64,000 nt of DNA from Proteles cristata cristata (taxonomy: Eukaryota > Chordata > Mammalia > Carnivora > Hyaenidae): positions 1,240,001 to 1,304,000 of the forward strand of contig JAESUZ010002871.1 of NCBI GenBank assembly GCA_017311185.1, given 5' to 3'. Below the pieces are notes generated by a model that ran no database searches, was not told the origin of the DNA, and worked only from the letters and a program-made list of their open reading frames with translations. The number at the start of each line of letters is the position of its first letter. Position 1 is the first letter of the stretch. The position numbers and the translations under genes are program-made. Positions 1-11,368 of the stretch are shown here, piece by piece.

Positions 1-155
1 CAATGCTATATTTTGTCAAATGCTTTTTCTGCATCTATTGACAGGATCATATGGTTCATATCCTTTCATTTATTAATGCCATGTGTCACATTGATTGGTT
101 TGTGAATATTAAACTACTCCTGCAGCCCAGGAATAAATACTATTTCACTGTGGGA
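1..155 (-). mobile_element. L1 ORF2 fragment, cut by window edge
   Basis: The top strand reads as the reverse complement of an internal L1 ORF2 segment. Hallmarks are GCTTTTTCTGCATCTATTGA, a following ATCATATGGTT, TCACATTGATTGGTTTGTG and CCCAGGAATAAAT, in the usual order. The element continues beyond the left edge. Similarity ends near 155 at an A-rich stretch. Stops and indels are present, so this is a dead fragment. Confidence 0.85.
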
Positions 156-1098
156 AAAAAAAAAAAAGAAGAAGAAAAGAAGTAGAGCTCTCACTATCGA
201 CTGAGCAGTATCTACAAAATCCTGGTCTCTTGGTGGCATTTTGCATACACAAAAATACGTAGAATGTGCAAATAAAGATAGTGAGGAATGTTAAAATTCT
301 TTGAACTGAAGTTATCATCTAGCAATTTTCTGCAGCCCTGGAACCGAAGAGAAAACATGTGTCCCTGGCATATTAATACCTGATGAACTGACTAAATTAC
401 ATATATGTTACAGAACCATTGGAGATTTTTCAGTGAGAACTGATGACTCAACTTCACTTTTAAAAGGCATTAGTTGTTGTGGGGGCAGGGGGCAGGGAGT
501 CTAAAGGAAATCTCTGTACCTCAATTTTTGCTGTGGATCTAAAACTGCTCTAAAAATAGTCTGTTAATAAACCCTTTCAAAGGTATTAAACACAAAAGAG
601 AATAATGCCATGACTTCTTTCTCTAGGCAGGTTATAACATCAAAACAGCCATCCTTTGCTTGTGCAAAGTAGTTTGAAACCCACATCTTACTCATAATGT
701 GTACAATGTTATAAACACTAATGGAAGGGGAATCTTGGCTATGGGACTTATTTCACTGCTTTAAGCCTACTCCCACATATTCTCCCTAAATTGTGGGTAC
801 TTGAGACCAAAGACTGTTTCAGGAATTCCCAGGTTACAGCAGAATGCTAGTCTGGACTTTCAGTTAAGTATTACTTGACAGAAAAGAACTATTTTAAAAA
901 ATATATATGCTTGTACCCAGCACCACTTGGTAATAAAGTTCCCAGAAGGCACCATCCCTGCTTTCCAAGAATGTTAATGGTGAATATATTTGTGCATATG
1001 TGTGCTTACAAACCCATATACCCACACCAGCAAAGAGACTCTTAATGTACCTTCTCATCTATTTTACTTCAGTCTATTTATGATCTTTGTGATTCAAA
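156..1098. other. No recognised feature
   Basis: Unique-looking AT-rich DNA. An A/GAA-rich patch lies at about 153-182 and a short G-rich patch at about 479-500. I see no gene or repeat family here. Confidence 0.5.
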
Positions 1099-1227
1099 AT
1101 GCAGAATCTGGAGCCAGACTGCCTGAGTTCAAATCCGAACTCCACCCTTTATTAGTGGCATGGTACCGAATAGGTTTCTACATCTCAATTTCTTCCATAA
1201 AATGTGGATAACTGTTGTACCTATCTA
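1099..1227 (+). mobile_element. MIR SINE, truncated
   Basis: The segment follows the MIR core in order: a TCTGGAGCCAGACTGCCTGA block, TTCAAATCC, ACTCCACC, a degraded TCAATTTCTTCCATAAAATG block and GTACCTATC. MIRs are ancient tRNA-derived SINEs. The copy stops where an MLT1 LTR begins at 1228, which suggests the LTR inserted into it. Confidence 0.8.
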
Positions 1228-1700
1228 TGTTAGTTGTTTATTAGTATGTAACAAATTACTCCAAAATCTAGCAGTCAAAAACAACAAACATTTATTATCT
1301 TACAATTTCTTTTTGTCCGAAGTCCAGTTGTGTTTACTTTAGCCTCTAGCTCATGATCTTTCAGCAGTCAAACTGCTGATCTGGGATATGGTCTCATCTG
1401 AAGGCTCACCTGAAGGAGGGGAAGATCTGCTTCCAGACTCGCATGGGTGTTGGTGGGCCTCAGTCCCTCTACACAGGGCTTCCTCACACTGGCTGGTTTT
1501 CCCCAGAGCAAGCAATGCAAACAGAGGAAGAGGAGAGCACCCTGGATTGCATTTATCATCTTTTTTTATAACTTATGATTAGAAGTCACACCCCATCACT
1601 TCTGCAATAGTATATTTGTTACAAATGAGTCACTAAATCTTGTGCACACTCAAGGGAATGAATGCCAGTAGATGAGGAATCTCTTAGAAGCTGCTTCTCC
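1228..1700 (-). mobile_element. MLT1-type MaLR LTR, antisense
   Basis: It begins TGTTAGTTGTTTATTAGTATG, then AACAAATTACTCCAAAA and ACAACAAACATTTATTATCT. These are the reverse complement of the 3' end of MLT1 LTRs. Further matches are GGTCTCATCTGAAGGCTC, a TTTTTATAACTTATGATT block, AAGTCACACCCCATCACTTC and CACACTCAAGGG. It is a solo LTR of the ERVL-MaLR group; no internal coding sequence adjoins it. The right edge is approximate. Confidence 0.75.
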
Positions 1701-2066
1701 CAGGCCTCTATTTGACACACATAACCTCCCCCCAGGGACTAACATTCCCTTTGATATGGTTTCTCTTGTTGAGACTTTGGTTATTGTGTTTCCCTACTCC
1801 TAGTGGTATTTGGGACTCTCCACCATGTGTACTTTGGCTTGTTTCTTGAGGTAGCCCTGGAAAAGAAAAGAGACCACCACACAGGGAACAAAGGTACACA
1901 AATATACAGACAAATTCAATAAACATGCAAAGTGAGAATCTACCATGTGATCAGCATTCTGATATTCACCACAAGATTCTGTTCCTGATCCCAAGGAATT
2001 TAGCAATCTAATTGGACACTAAACATTTTGTCACAAATTTGAAGGACCACTAACAATGACAGAAGA
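1701..2066. other. No recognised feature
   Basis: No family is recognised between the MLT1 LTR and the next SINE. Short overlapping minus-strand frames here have no recognisable domain. Confidence 0.45.
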
Positions 2067-2150
2067 GGGGTGCCTGGGTGGTCCAGTCCATTTAGCATTG
2101 ACTTCATCTCAGGTCGTGATCTCATGGTTCGTGAGTTCGAGTCCTCCCTT
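2067..2150 (+). mobile_element. CAN-SINE, 3'-truncated
   Basis: The tRNA-like head GGGGTGCCTGGGTGG is followed by a diverged body with TCAGGTCGTGATCTCATGG and TCGTGAGTTCGAG. The element stops after the B-box region and has neither CT-rich body nor A-tail, so it is an old truncated copy. Confidence 0.8.
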
Positions 2151-3536
2151 TGATATGGAAAAAGACTCACATCCTCCAAGGGCCCCCAAAAGTTTCATCC
2201 AAAGACAGCATCAACTCAATCCAGAATTTTGTTATGTAAGTCAGGTCCAGGTCCAGATGACTCTCCCCACATGGAGTTCCTGAGAATAGCTCTTCAGATG
2301 AAGATTCTAGACTTGTGAAACTGAAAATTTCCCTTCCCCAAATACATACAAAATGTATTAGTGAGACGGGCATTGGATAACCACTATACACATTCCCATT
2401 CACAGGGGGGTAGAGTAAGACACGAGAGAGTCACAGTACATATGACTTCTAAAATCTAGCCAGGAAAATGTTGAAAGCTCCCCAGTTAGGGTTTAAGGCC
2501 TAGGAATAATTCTCCACGGCACTCAACTATGTCCTCTGAGCTTTTGGCTCTGTTCTTTGAGTCCTCTTTCCTTTTATCAATGAAAAGTAGCATGTGTTTG
2601 AGGCTGAACAGCTCTCCCAGGCTGCTTCCCAATAGTAGAATTCTGAGGTAAAAAGGCTTCCTCTGCCCTGCTTCTGCTTCCCTCCCTTCAAGTCTTCATG
2701 TTTCTGTATAGGTAACAGTTATAAGACCCTAATAAGTCTTCTGTGAATCTACTTGTGTTCACTCCATTAAACAAAAGTTACATCTACAATTCTCTTCCAA
2801 GTTAGTCCTTCTCCATATTGGGCTACTGCTGAGGTGTCTGAGAGATAAGGGCTTGAAACCTTCCAGAGGTTCTTCTGTGTAATAGAGAGAACATGTGAGG
2901 TACACCCTTAAAAAACATACAGTCTTTTGTATGGCTAACCAGTACACTGAGGCGCTACATTTTATCTTTGTGAGGTCTTATGAACAGGTTTACAGTAATA
3001 CCCTTGGCTTCAGCTTTAGATTATGTTTTCCTGACAGTACCCTTTATTTTATCTTTGCTTAGAAGCTATTTCTTAATTTTAACATCATTTATCATTCACA
3101 GAGAAGATTTATCAAAATCACAAAGTCCTGGCTCCTTTTTGTTCATCCTTCAACCTCCCTCCTCTCACAGTTTACTGTTATCAGGAAGAAGTAAGATAGC
3201 ATCTTCAACATTTTGCTCACAAATCAGCCAATTCATTAGCTCTGTTTTTTATTTTCCATATAACTCAGGTCACAGTATTCTTAATATTTCTGCTGCTAAG
3301 TAAGATCCTTTGTCTCTCATATTCTTTACTTTCCTTTAGTCTCTCACCCTCAGTGTCTTTAAAACCCCTAATTCTATAAATCATGCACTCAAGGCACTTT
3401 AAGCTTTCATTAATATTCCCCTAAAAGGCTTACATCCTCTCTAGCTTTTGCCCACGACCTGGTGGCAAAGCTACTCCACATTTTATGCTTTTGTCATGGC
3501 ATATCTCCACTTCCAGGTGCCAGACCCATTTTTACC
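2151..3536. other. No recognised feature
   Basis: Mostly unassigned. A plus-strand frame of 107 codons at 2980-3303 is hydrophobic because of T-rich sequence and has no recognisable domain. The last 100 bases or so may be diverged LTR-flanking repeat. Confidence 0.45.
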
Positions 3537-4096
3537 TGTTAATACCTAACAGCTTACTCCAAAACTCAAGACTTTAAATAATATTTATTATCTCGGTTTC
3601 TATGGGTCAGGAATCTGGATGCAGCATAGGCGGCTACCTCTGGCTCAGCATCTCGCATAAGGTCTCTCAGGCAAATTGTTGGCTTGGGTTATGGTCTCAT
3701 CTGAAGGCTTAATTGGGGTGGGGGATTTGCTTCCTGGTTCACACATGGATTAATTGGCAAACCTCAACTGCTTACTACATGGGCATCTCTACCTGGGATC
3801 TGACTTCTTCCATAGCAACCATCAGAAGGAGAAGAAGAAAGGGAGAGGGGGAAGGGGAAAGAAAGGGGAGAAAAAGGGAGAATGTGAGAGCTCAAGAGAA
3901 AATTCAAGAAGGAAGCTATGGTCTTTTATAATCTAATCTCAGTTATATCCCATCCCATATTCTGTTAGAAGGGAATAACTATTCATTAGAAAGGAGTCTC
4001 TAAATACAGCCCATACATAAGGGGAAGGGTTCACTCAAGAGCATGAATGACACAGGGAGTGATTACTGGGGACAGTCTAAAAAGCTTCCTACCACA
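3537..4096 (-). mobile_element. MLT1-type MaLR LTR, antisense
   Basis: A second antisense MLT1-like LTR. It starts TGTTAATACCTAACAGC and contains ATATTTATTATCTCGG, CTATGGGTCAGGAATCTGG, GGTCTCATCTGAAGGCTTAA, TCTTTTATAATCTAATCTC and a terminal CTTCCTACCACA. These match the copy at 1228 in the same order and orientation. It contains a 59-nt all-purine run at 3824-3882. Confidence 0.8.
3824..3882 (+). repeat. Homopurine (GA/GGA-rich) tract
   Basis: An uninterrupted run of 59 purines on the top strand, made of GAAG, GGGAGA and GGGGAAA units, inside the MLT1 LTR. It is low-complexity and could adopt triplex (H-DNA) structure. Confidence 0.85.
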
Positions 4097-4285
4097 GTAT
4101 CTCACAGAGTCTCTATGTGAGTTAAAATAGGAAGAATGCTTATAGTAAACACTATACAGTGGGCTTTTATTCATACTATCACTATTACTATGATCATCTT
4201 AAGCAGCACTTAGCAAACTTACTCTGTAAAAACCAAGTTGCAAAACATTGTAGACTTTGCAGACAACACACAGTCAACATTGCAT

Positions 4286-4508
4286 TTTTTTTTAAATTTT
4301 TTATAATGTTTTATTTATTTCTAGGAGAGAGAGAGACAGCGTGAGCAGGGGAGGGTCAGAGAGAGAGGGAGTCACAGACTGAAATAGGATCCAGGCTCTG
4401 AGCTGGCAGTCAGCACAGGGCCCGTCGCAGGGCTCAAACCCACAAACCGTGAGATCATGACCTAAGTGAAAGTCGGACGCTTAACTGACTAAGCCACCCA
4501 GGCGCCCC
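4286..4508 (-). mobile_element. CAN-SINE, young feliform subfamily
   Basis: Full-length reverse-orientation SINE: T-rich tail, TTTATTTCTAGGAGAGAG, GACAGCGTGAGCAGGGGAGG, CTGAGCTGGCAGTCAGCAC, GACCTAAGTGAAAGTCGG and the head ending CCACCCAGGCGCCCC. Imperfect target-site duplication AACATTGCAT (4276-4285) / AACACTGCAT (4509-4518). Confidence 0.95.
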
Positions 4509-4518
4509 AACACTGCAT

Positions 4519-5282
4519 ATTCTTATTCATGTATGTAGTTTTGGTTTTCTTGTTGGTTGTTGTTTTATAATGCTTTAAAAAAATGTTGAACCCATTCTTA
4601 GCTCAAGAGTTGTACAAAAAGAGGTCACAGGCTGTATTTAGCCCATGAACCATTGTTTGATAATTCTGGATATTAAGGCACATTTTTGAGGGCAACAAAG
4701 ATTTGTATTCCTTATATTATAAAGCATGCCACAACCTATGTGCTGATCTAAAAAGTGTGATGCCAGTTAGGAAAGGGACATTACCTTACATGCCAGGAAA
4801 TGGCAGCCTATTCCTGTAAGGAATGCCACAATCTTTCCTTTAATGTGGGTTAGTAAAGAAACAGAACCATATAAACTAAATTGGAATTGGAGAGATTGGA
4901 TATAATTACTCCAGTTGAAACCTATCCAGTACACAGGGAGATCATACAACCTACTGAATTCTAGAGAATAACGGATCATGCTTTTATGGTCAATTATAAA
5001 TATAGGACTTCCAACAAAAATGCCTGCAGCCCATATGGCTTTGGTGCCAAATAGAAAAGAGCAAGAGGTCCCACAGGTGGGGGTCTGTCAGCTGTAGAGG
5101 ATTGCAGCAAGTCTCTTGAGAGTCGATCCTGTAAGGTCCAATGTAATCTTTCCCAATGGGCTCCTCCAGGATTGGAGGGATGATAAAATAAACTGTCAGC
5201 ATTGAAACTAAGTAGGTGTTAAAAGCAGGGTCTAAGAAAGCAGGATACTTTCCCTGCTGGTTTTCGGAACAGGGAAGCACGT
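4519..5282. other. No recognised feature
   Basis: Unassigned sequence. Minus-strand frames of 70 and 96 codons show no recognisable domain. Confidence 0.45.
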
Positions 5283-5287
5283 TAAAA

Positions 5288-5342
<55 letters not shown>

Positions 5343-5381
5343 GTAAATAAGTAAATTAGTAAATAAATAAATAAATAAATT
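5283..5381 (+). repeat. (AATA)n microsatellite
   Basis: About 24 tetranucleotide units. A pure block runs to about 5340, followed by a variant block with AAGTAAAT and TTAGTAAAT interruptions, then pure units again. It is likely length-polymorphic. Confidence 0.95.
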
Positions 5382-6749
5382 TTTAAAAGGTTGTGGTATT
5401 TACCGATCATTCAAAATGTGAGCAACCCTGCCATGTTTTATAATTACTTCCACCTCAATATGTTTTAGTGATTTTAACTTTGCAAAGAGCAATATTAACA
5501 AGGTAATAAGCATGAATACAATTTGTAATCGGTAGCTTGCTATAATAGGTTTTATCTTTTGTGCCAAATCTGATTTATTGGTTGTTGCTGTATGGGTTTC
5601 AGTGCTAATAATGTTTCTGAGTGCCCGCCTGTGCCTAACCAGAGGAAGAGGAGATAAAGAATCCTGATCAATCAGGAATGCCCTCCAGGGGCCTGGGAAC
5701 ATGCTCAATATCTGTTGTTCAACTAATATGCAAATATGCACCATTATTATTTCTTCCAATGCATTCATATTTTAAAAAGATATTTTTACCATTTCAATCA
5801 CAAATTCTACTACAAAGCTAGCTTCCGATTTGAGTATACTGATTTCAAACCTGACACAGTATACTAACAAACTCAGAACACACTCTGCTAGCCATCTCCC
5901 AATTTGAAGTTAAATTTAACATCATAATTACCAACACAAATCATTACGTCCATTTTTTTTAACATGATAGCTTTTGGGGACTTGAAAAAATGATCTCAGC
6001 CAACCTTTAAAAATATAGCTGAGTCTCTCATTTTTGGAATAGTTTTATCCCCAGATTTGTATAATCATTTACTATGTGTCTAGAGTTGAGAAGGGGTCAG
6101 AGTGGGAAGGAAGAAATAGAGGGATCCGTTCCTTCAGTAATGGATCCTGCAAATGTTGCTGGGGAAAATGATCTACCCACAGGATCCTTCATTCCATCCT
6201 TCTATGAGTCTCAAATAAAGCAGCGTCCATACCATGCCATGTCATGCTGACCATTATGTTGCAGAGAAAAGACTGATACTGGAGGCTATGACAAGAATTA
6301 CCTGTGTCTATTTACATCAAGAGTATGTGCCCATTGATGCAAAAGTTCAGGACAATGACAAGACTTCTTCTCAGTCCACCCAAGCCTCTTGCAAGTTGTC
6401 CTGAGGAGTGGTTACTCTAGTATTCACAGGGACTAAGTCTTGAACACAATGGTTACTAATTCCATTTCCACATCTACTAGAAAAGGGAAGCAGCCATCAG
6501 GATGGACAGACCTTTATTGTACCTCTTCTGACTCCCCCTATGTATATCCGCTACCAGGAAAATCCCTGCCTATCAAATCCTTAACAATTGAGTAGATAAT
6601 ATCAGATATCATTTACCTGGCATATAGGAAGAGTTTAGATCTGTCATAATAGCTAAAAACAAAACAAAATAACAACATCAACAACAAAAATCCTACTCTT
6701 CAGTCAGGATGCTGTTGAAAGATTATTATATTCCACAAACTAGCTTAGT
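5382..6749. other. No recognised feature
   Basis: Unassigned. The largest frame is 122 codons on the minus strand (5400-5768), with a hydrophobic stretch near its C-terminus. It has no recognisable domain. Confidence 0.45.
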
Positions 6750-6946
6750 CAGTGGCTGGATATGGCAATGGCTCTCGCTCTTGACCACTTTTTAGAAGCT
6801 CTTAAGGAGCTTTTGGAAAATATAGAGGTCCAGGTCCTCCCTCACCATGAGATTCTGATTTGATTGGTCTGAGGGGGAAATCTAGGCATTTTTGCTTTTG
6901 AGGTCCTACCTGTTTCTAATGAGTCACCTGGTATGAGAAACACAGG
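6750..6946. mobile_element. MER5-like hAT-Charlie remnant
   Basis: It begins CAGTGGCTGG and contains GGAGCTTTTGGAAAATA, GAGATTCTGATTTGATTGG, TCTGAGGGGG, TCTAGGCATTTTTG and a closing GAGTCACCTGGTATGAGAAAC. This is the order of the MER5 nonautonomous hAT consensus. It is old and non-coding. Confidence 0.7.
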
Positions 6947-6974
6947 TCATACCTTGTCTTTCCACAGGGCTGGG

Positions 6975-7185
6975 TGTCAGAGTGAACAGCCTTCAGTTCT
7001 TACCCCACTCCCTCACTTAACAAGTGCAGATATTAGGAATATTACTTAAACTTTCTGAAACTTTTTAAAAATCAACTGCAAAATGGGAATACTAAGCCAT
7101 CTCGCTGCATCACAGTGAGGCTCACAGCAGTAATGCACGCCAAGTGAGTGACACAGTCCTTGGGCCACCAACAGTTTGGAATAAA
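6975..7185 (+). mobile_element. MIR SINE
   Basis: MIR core order is visible: CACTTAACAAG, ATTACTTAAACTTTCTGAAAC, CTGCAAAATGGGAATACTAA, CACAGTGAGG and a degraded 3' part. Confidence 0.65.
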
Positions 7186-7432
7186 GCATGCTCTAGTATC
7201 AAAAAGTCTCTGTTCCATGGTTAATGTCCAACCTTCGGGAGACCCCAAGGCAGTGGCAGGAATAGGAGGAAAAGAGGGCTATTAATTGCTAGGAGCTAAA
7301 ATTTAACTTCATTTCCATCATCAGAGGAAATGAGATCATCATATTATGCAAATTCCCTATTTTCCTCTAAGAACTTCCTCCGTGTTGTTTATCGCCCTTC
7401 AGTTAGATTGCTCCCAGCAAGGAAGAGAGTGA

Positions 7433-7612
7433 GAGAACATGAGTATAGACACATCTGGGTTCTAATCCTGACTGTTGAGCTCATTGGCATGTGTCCTGCC
7501 TGGAGCATGGTGCTTCTTTTCTCACAGGCTCAGTTCCTTAATTCTATAAAATCAGAACATTGGTACCTACCCCCACATGCATGTTGTCAGAATTAAATAA
7601 CATCTCAGCACA
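7433..7612 (+). mobile_element. MIR SINE
   Basis: TCTGGGTTCTAATCCTGACT, then CTCAGTTCCTTAATTCTATAA, AATCAGAACATTGGTACCTA, TTGTCAGAATTAAATAAC and CAGCACAC. These give the MIR order with moderate divergence. Confidence 0.75.
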
Positions 7613-8968
7613 CATTCTGCAGCAAAATAAACATTCCTTGTATGCTGCTTATGTTCCTATTGATATTATTTCCCTAACCATTTACAGACCGTTCCTGATA
7701 TCTACATGCGAGATTAATTTTATCATGGTTTTTCTTCATGTTCACTCTACTTGGGTTTTAGTCATTAAAAATATTAACAGAGCAGGGGAGGCCTTACTGA
7801 GTGATTAATTTTCCACAAGCTCCACACACTCCTAGAAATGATTCTGAAACTCAGAGAAAATGATTCTGAGGTATTTGGGCCCGCAGTTGAAGCCATTCTG
7901 GATGATTCAGACCCATGCCATCATGAGCCTCCACTGCTTTGGCCTCCCTGCTAGTCCCTCTGCAAGCATTTCCCACTGATCCAACATGATCCTTCAGCAT
8001 TAACAACTTTGTTTTGAAGGAAACCTACAGTTTAAAATTTAGATTTTATATGCAGAGATGGCTGCATTAAGATTTCAGCCTGTAATTTTCTGGCCCTTTC
8101 ATGAACACCTCGGTTCCATTACAGTTGTTGAGTTTTGAATGCAACCGGTGTAAGCCCTCAGTGAATGCATTTTCAGTAGCCTATTTTAATGTTTTACTGA
8201 TGGGATAATTCTAGGTTCTGAGTTCTCTCACCAGAGAATTTAAATAGATGCCCTGTAGGAGATTCTGCAAGTGAACAAGAGACATTGTTATGCTTAACAT
8301 TTCCTACATAAGCAAGGCTTCCATTTCCAAATTACACTTTGATGTGACTGAAGAGTCCATTCTATGAGGTTATTGAAACAGTAATTTTCAAATAGCATTG
8401 GATTTCAAGTTCTGCATGTGATTTATTAGCACCACATATCACCAACAGACCATTGGTCCTCCTTAGAAATGGCATCCTAGTGATTCTTAAGTGGCAGTGC
8501 CCAGCCTGCAGGCACAGGTCCTGGATTGAGGAGAGGCAATAGTATAAATAGGAGGTCAAGAAGTGTATTTAATAGACCTCTTATTTTTAGAATACAATCT
8601 TCAATGCAGCTTTACCAGATGTGCTTGATCATGTCCTTGACCGAAAGTAATCTGTGGAAGATGGCCTTAGAAAACAATCTAGGGGCAAAATTTCAAGCTC
8701 TTGAGGAACACGTCTCCCGGTTTCTTGATTTCCCTATAGTTATGGACTGATGAAAAATGACTTTTCAAACCTCTTAACCATTTTTTATATGGAGAAATTT
8801 ATTTCCTGAATCGTAACTAACAGCATATCAGTAGCTGTGTTCAAGTGGCAAAATAAGAGAAGTTCCTCCACTAGAAATGAGTGCTGTGCTTTGCACAGCT
8901 GTAACTAATGCTTACCTTCCAATTCTTTTATTTAGCCTAACAGAAGCACGGAATTTTGTCATGGGAAG
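7613..8968. other. No recognised feature
   Basis: Unassigned. The phrase AATGATTCTGA occurs twice (7837 and 7859) as a 22-bp local duplication. No gene was found. Confidence 0.45.
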
Positions 8969-9313
8969 TGTTATGTTTGTATCCTCCCAAAATTTATATT
9001 GAAATCCTATCCTCCAATATGGTACTAGGAGGCACACCATTAGAAAGTGAGTAGGTCAGAAGGGTGAAGTCCTCATGTACTGAATTAGTGTCCTTATTAT
9101 AGAGACCGCAGAGAGCTCTCTTGCCCCTTCCACCAAGTGATGACACAGTGACTAGATGAAAATCTGTGATCTATGGTCCTCACCCAACACCAAATTTGCT
9201 GGTACCTTCATCTTGGACTTGCCCCCCACGAAAGCTATGAGAAATAATTTTTGTTGTTTAAGCCACCCAATCTATGATGTTTTTGTTATAGCAGCCTGAA
9301 CAGACTAAGGACA
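8969..9313 (+). mobile_element. MLT1-type MaLR solo LTR
   Basis: A sense-orientation LTR. It opens TGTTATGTTTGTATCCTCCC, then AAATTTATATTGAAATCCTA, AGAGACCGCAGAGAGCTCTC, a degraded CATGTGA.GACACAG block, ATCTTGGACTTGCC, GTTGTTTAAGCCACCCAATC and GTTATAGCAGCCTGAACAG, ending ACTAAGGACA. Near-complete with both ends readable. No retroviral coding region is attached. Confidence 0.9.
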
Positions 9314-9689
9314 GGAATTGACAGATACACCATTTGGTTCAGCTATATCATTTTTCAGATCAGAAAAATCAAAGTTAAGTGATATGAAGAAAGATATACT
9401 GGTTGTGGCACCCAAAACGGGCTGAACAACTCAAGAATCTCTTCATTTAAGGCTTTAGAGGCCCTTTGATATTTGTTTTTAGTTTTGAATTAGTCTTTAC
9501 CATTATAAAGTTTCTTCATTAAAACCAACTTTGTAGCTCCAAAAGTTTGCATAAACACTGAAGGCAAGATTGTACATACCTCCATTTCTCATAATGTATC
9601 TGTATAAAACTAGCAATTTTGGTGAGTTGATTCTCTGATGAACACATTGTTTTGAAGTCTAGTTATCCTCTTGATCATTAAAAAAGCAT
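9314..9689. other. No recognised feature
   Basis: Unassigned AT-rich sequence. Confidence 0.45.
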
Positions 9690-9915
9690 CTGAACTGAAG
9701 ACAGAAGACCTGGGCTTAATTTCACTCAGTTGTTAGTTGAGATCCCAAGAGCAAGTGCTTCAATCTGAAGTTCAAATTTCTCAAGGGAAACCTTCCATCT
9801 CCACGGGTTTAGTCAAATTTTGAAATGGAACCATAGATGTGAAAGTGCTTTGCAAGCCACATATAGACTGCTGCACATGTCCAATTATTACAATTGTCAT
9901 CATCACTGTCCATTA
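9690..9915 (+). mobile_element. MIR SINE, diverged
   Basis: ACAGAAGACCTGGGCTTAAT, CAGTTGTTAGTTGAGATCC, AAGTGCTTCAATCTGAAG, TTGAAATGGAACCATAGATG and AAAGTGCTTTGCAAGCCAC follow MIR order, with an extra insertion in the middle. Confidence 0.6.
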
Positions 9916-11195
9916 TTGCTGTGTTAATGTCATTGCTTCTGGTCTTTCAATAAGTGCAATTCTGGACTGAAGGGATCATGGAATAAAGCCCTCAAGTTCC
10001 TTAGAATCCAAAGGTAATAGAAAAAAGAAAATGGAAAGTTACAAGGTAGTAAGTGCTAAAATGATAACTGTGTGGGTAGATGATAGTGGTGGTAGAGAGC
10101 TCAGAAATATCGAGAACTATCTTAGATCCTTGGTCCTAACTGTAAAGGCGCTTTTCTACAAATTCCACCTCAGAGTAAAATGTATATTATACACATTAAA
10201 TTTCTGTCACTTTTTTCCCTTTCTGGGCACAGAAAATACATGGAACAGCAAGAAAACCAAAGCCCCACCTCATGACATTCATTCTCTCAACTCTGGAATA
10301 TGCTATAGAGAATCAACATACTTCAGAGGTCTGTCAATCTTCTTGGAAGAAGCCCATACGCCCATACCTTTCCTCCTAACACCCACCACAGACATTTGTA
10401 AAGACTCAAGGATCAGGTCATCTGCCACCTGTCTCGGCATCCCCTATGAATCTATGATATTCTCTTTCCTCACACTAAATTCCTTAGTTGGAAGGCACTG
10501 TTCACAGATGTGACTTGGGCTGCAGTACAAGCCCAACCCAGGGAAGCAGGCAGAGATGGAAGTAGAATTCACTGACATGGGCTCACCTAAGCACTGCCTC
10601 CGGACCCTCAGCTTCATGAGAGAGAGATTTCAGTGACTCAGTTTGCTGATCGTTTGCCTAGAGGCCATGACCTAAGTATTGCTCATTCCAAGTTCTCCAG
10701 ATGTTCTTGATCCTGTTTCGAACGCACGTGTCAGAAACCCTGGAAAGCAGCAGCCTTTTCACAAAAGCAGTTGTGACTTGGTGGTCAGATGGGAGCCATC
10801 TGTGAGAAGGTACCACCCTCCCCAAAGCCACCCTTCTTACTAGCCACAGGGGCCTGCAGGTCACCCTTCCACAGTGGGGTTCTCTCTGACAAACCAAGGC
10901 AAGCTTACATGACTATGGTCCCATGGAGAACCCCTGCAATCTTTAGACCCTTGCCAGGGAAAACTTGGTTTTTGTTTTCGTTTTTCTCTAGAAAGGAAAC
11001 TTTTTACCCTGACATCTGAAGATCCCAATGGGTATTTTGAATTTCTAAATGTTAACACTGGGGACATTTTCCCCAGAATAACTCCTTTGTCTTAAAGGGG
11101 GCACTCTGCCAAAGCTACATACCTAAATATCTCTTCAAGTGCTGCCCCACCCTTATAATTCTAGGCTCCTTTCTCCAGATGACTCATGGCTTGTG
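9916..11195. other. No recognised feature
   Basis: It contains the second-longest plus-strand frame of the window, 160 codons at 10031-10513. The product has no domain I recognise and no biased composition. I treat it as a chance frame. Confidence 0.45.
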
Positions 11196-11368
11196 TTGTG
11201 TCATGGAAAATACACTGGGCTGGAAGTCAAAAGTCTGGCTTTTGTGTTACTCACTTGTTGTGTGAGCTTGGGCAAGTCACAGAACCCCTTTTGGCCTCAG
11301 GTTTCCCACCTGTAAAATGAAAGAGGCTCAGTGACCTTTACCACTCTTGTGAGCTCTGAAACATTGAA
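11196..11368 (+). mobile_element. MIR SINE
   Basis: A clear MIR: GTCATGGAAAATACACTGGG, TTGTTGTGTGAGCTTGGGC, AAGTCACAGAACCCC, GGCCTCAGGTTTCCCACCTG and TAAAATGAAAGAGGCTC. The 5' tRNA-related and central core domains are both present. Confidence 0.9.

Noticed and set aside
5400..5768. 122-codon minus-strand frame with a hydrophobic C-terminal segment
   Set aside because: No homologous family is recognised, and it abuts a microsatellite in AT-rich DNA. The hydrophobic stretch is explained by A/T-rich codons.
8969..9313. Possibility of a complete endogenous retrovirus around the MLT1 LTR
   Set aside because: No gag/pol-like sequence or second LTR in the expected orientation follows; it is a solo LTR.
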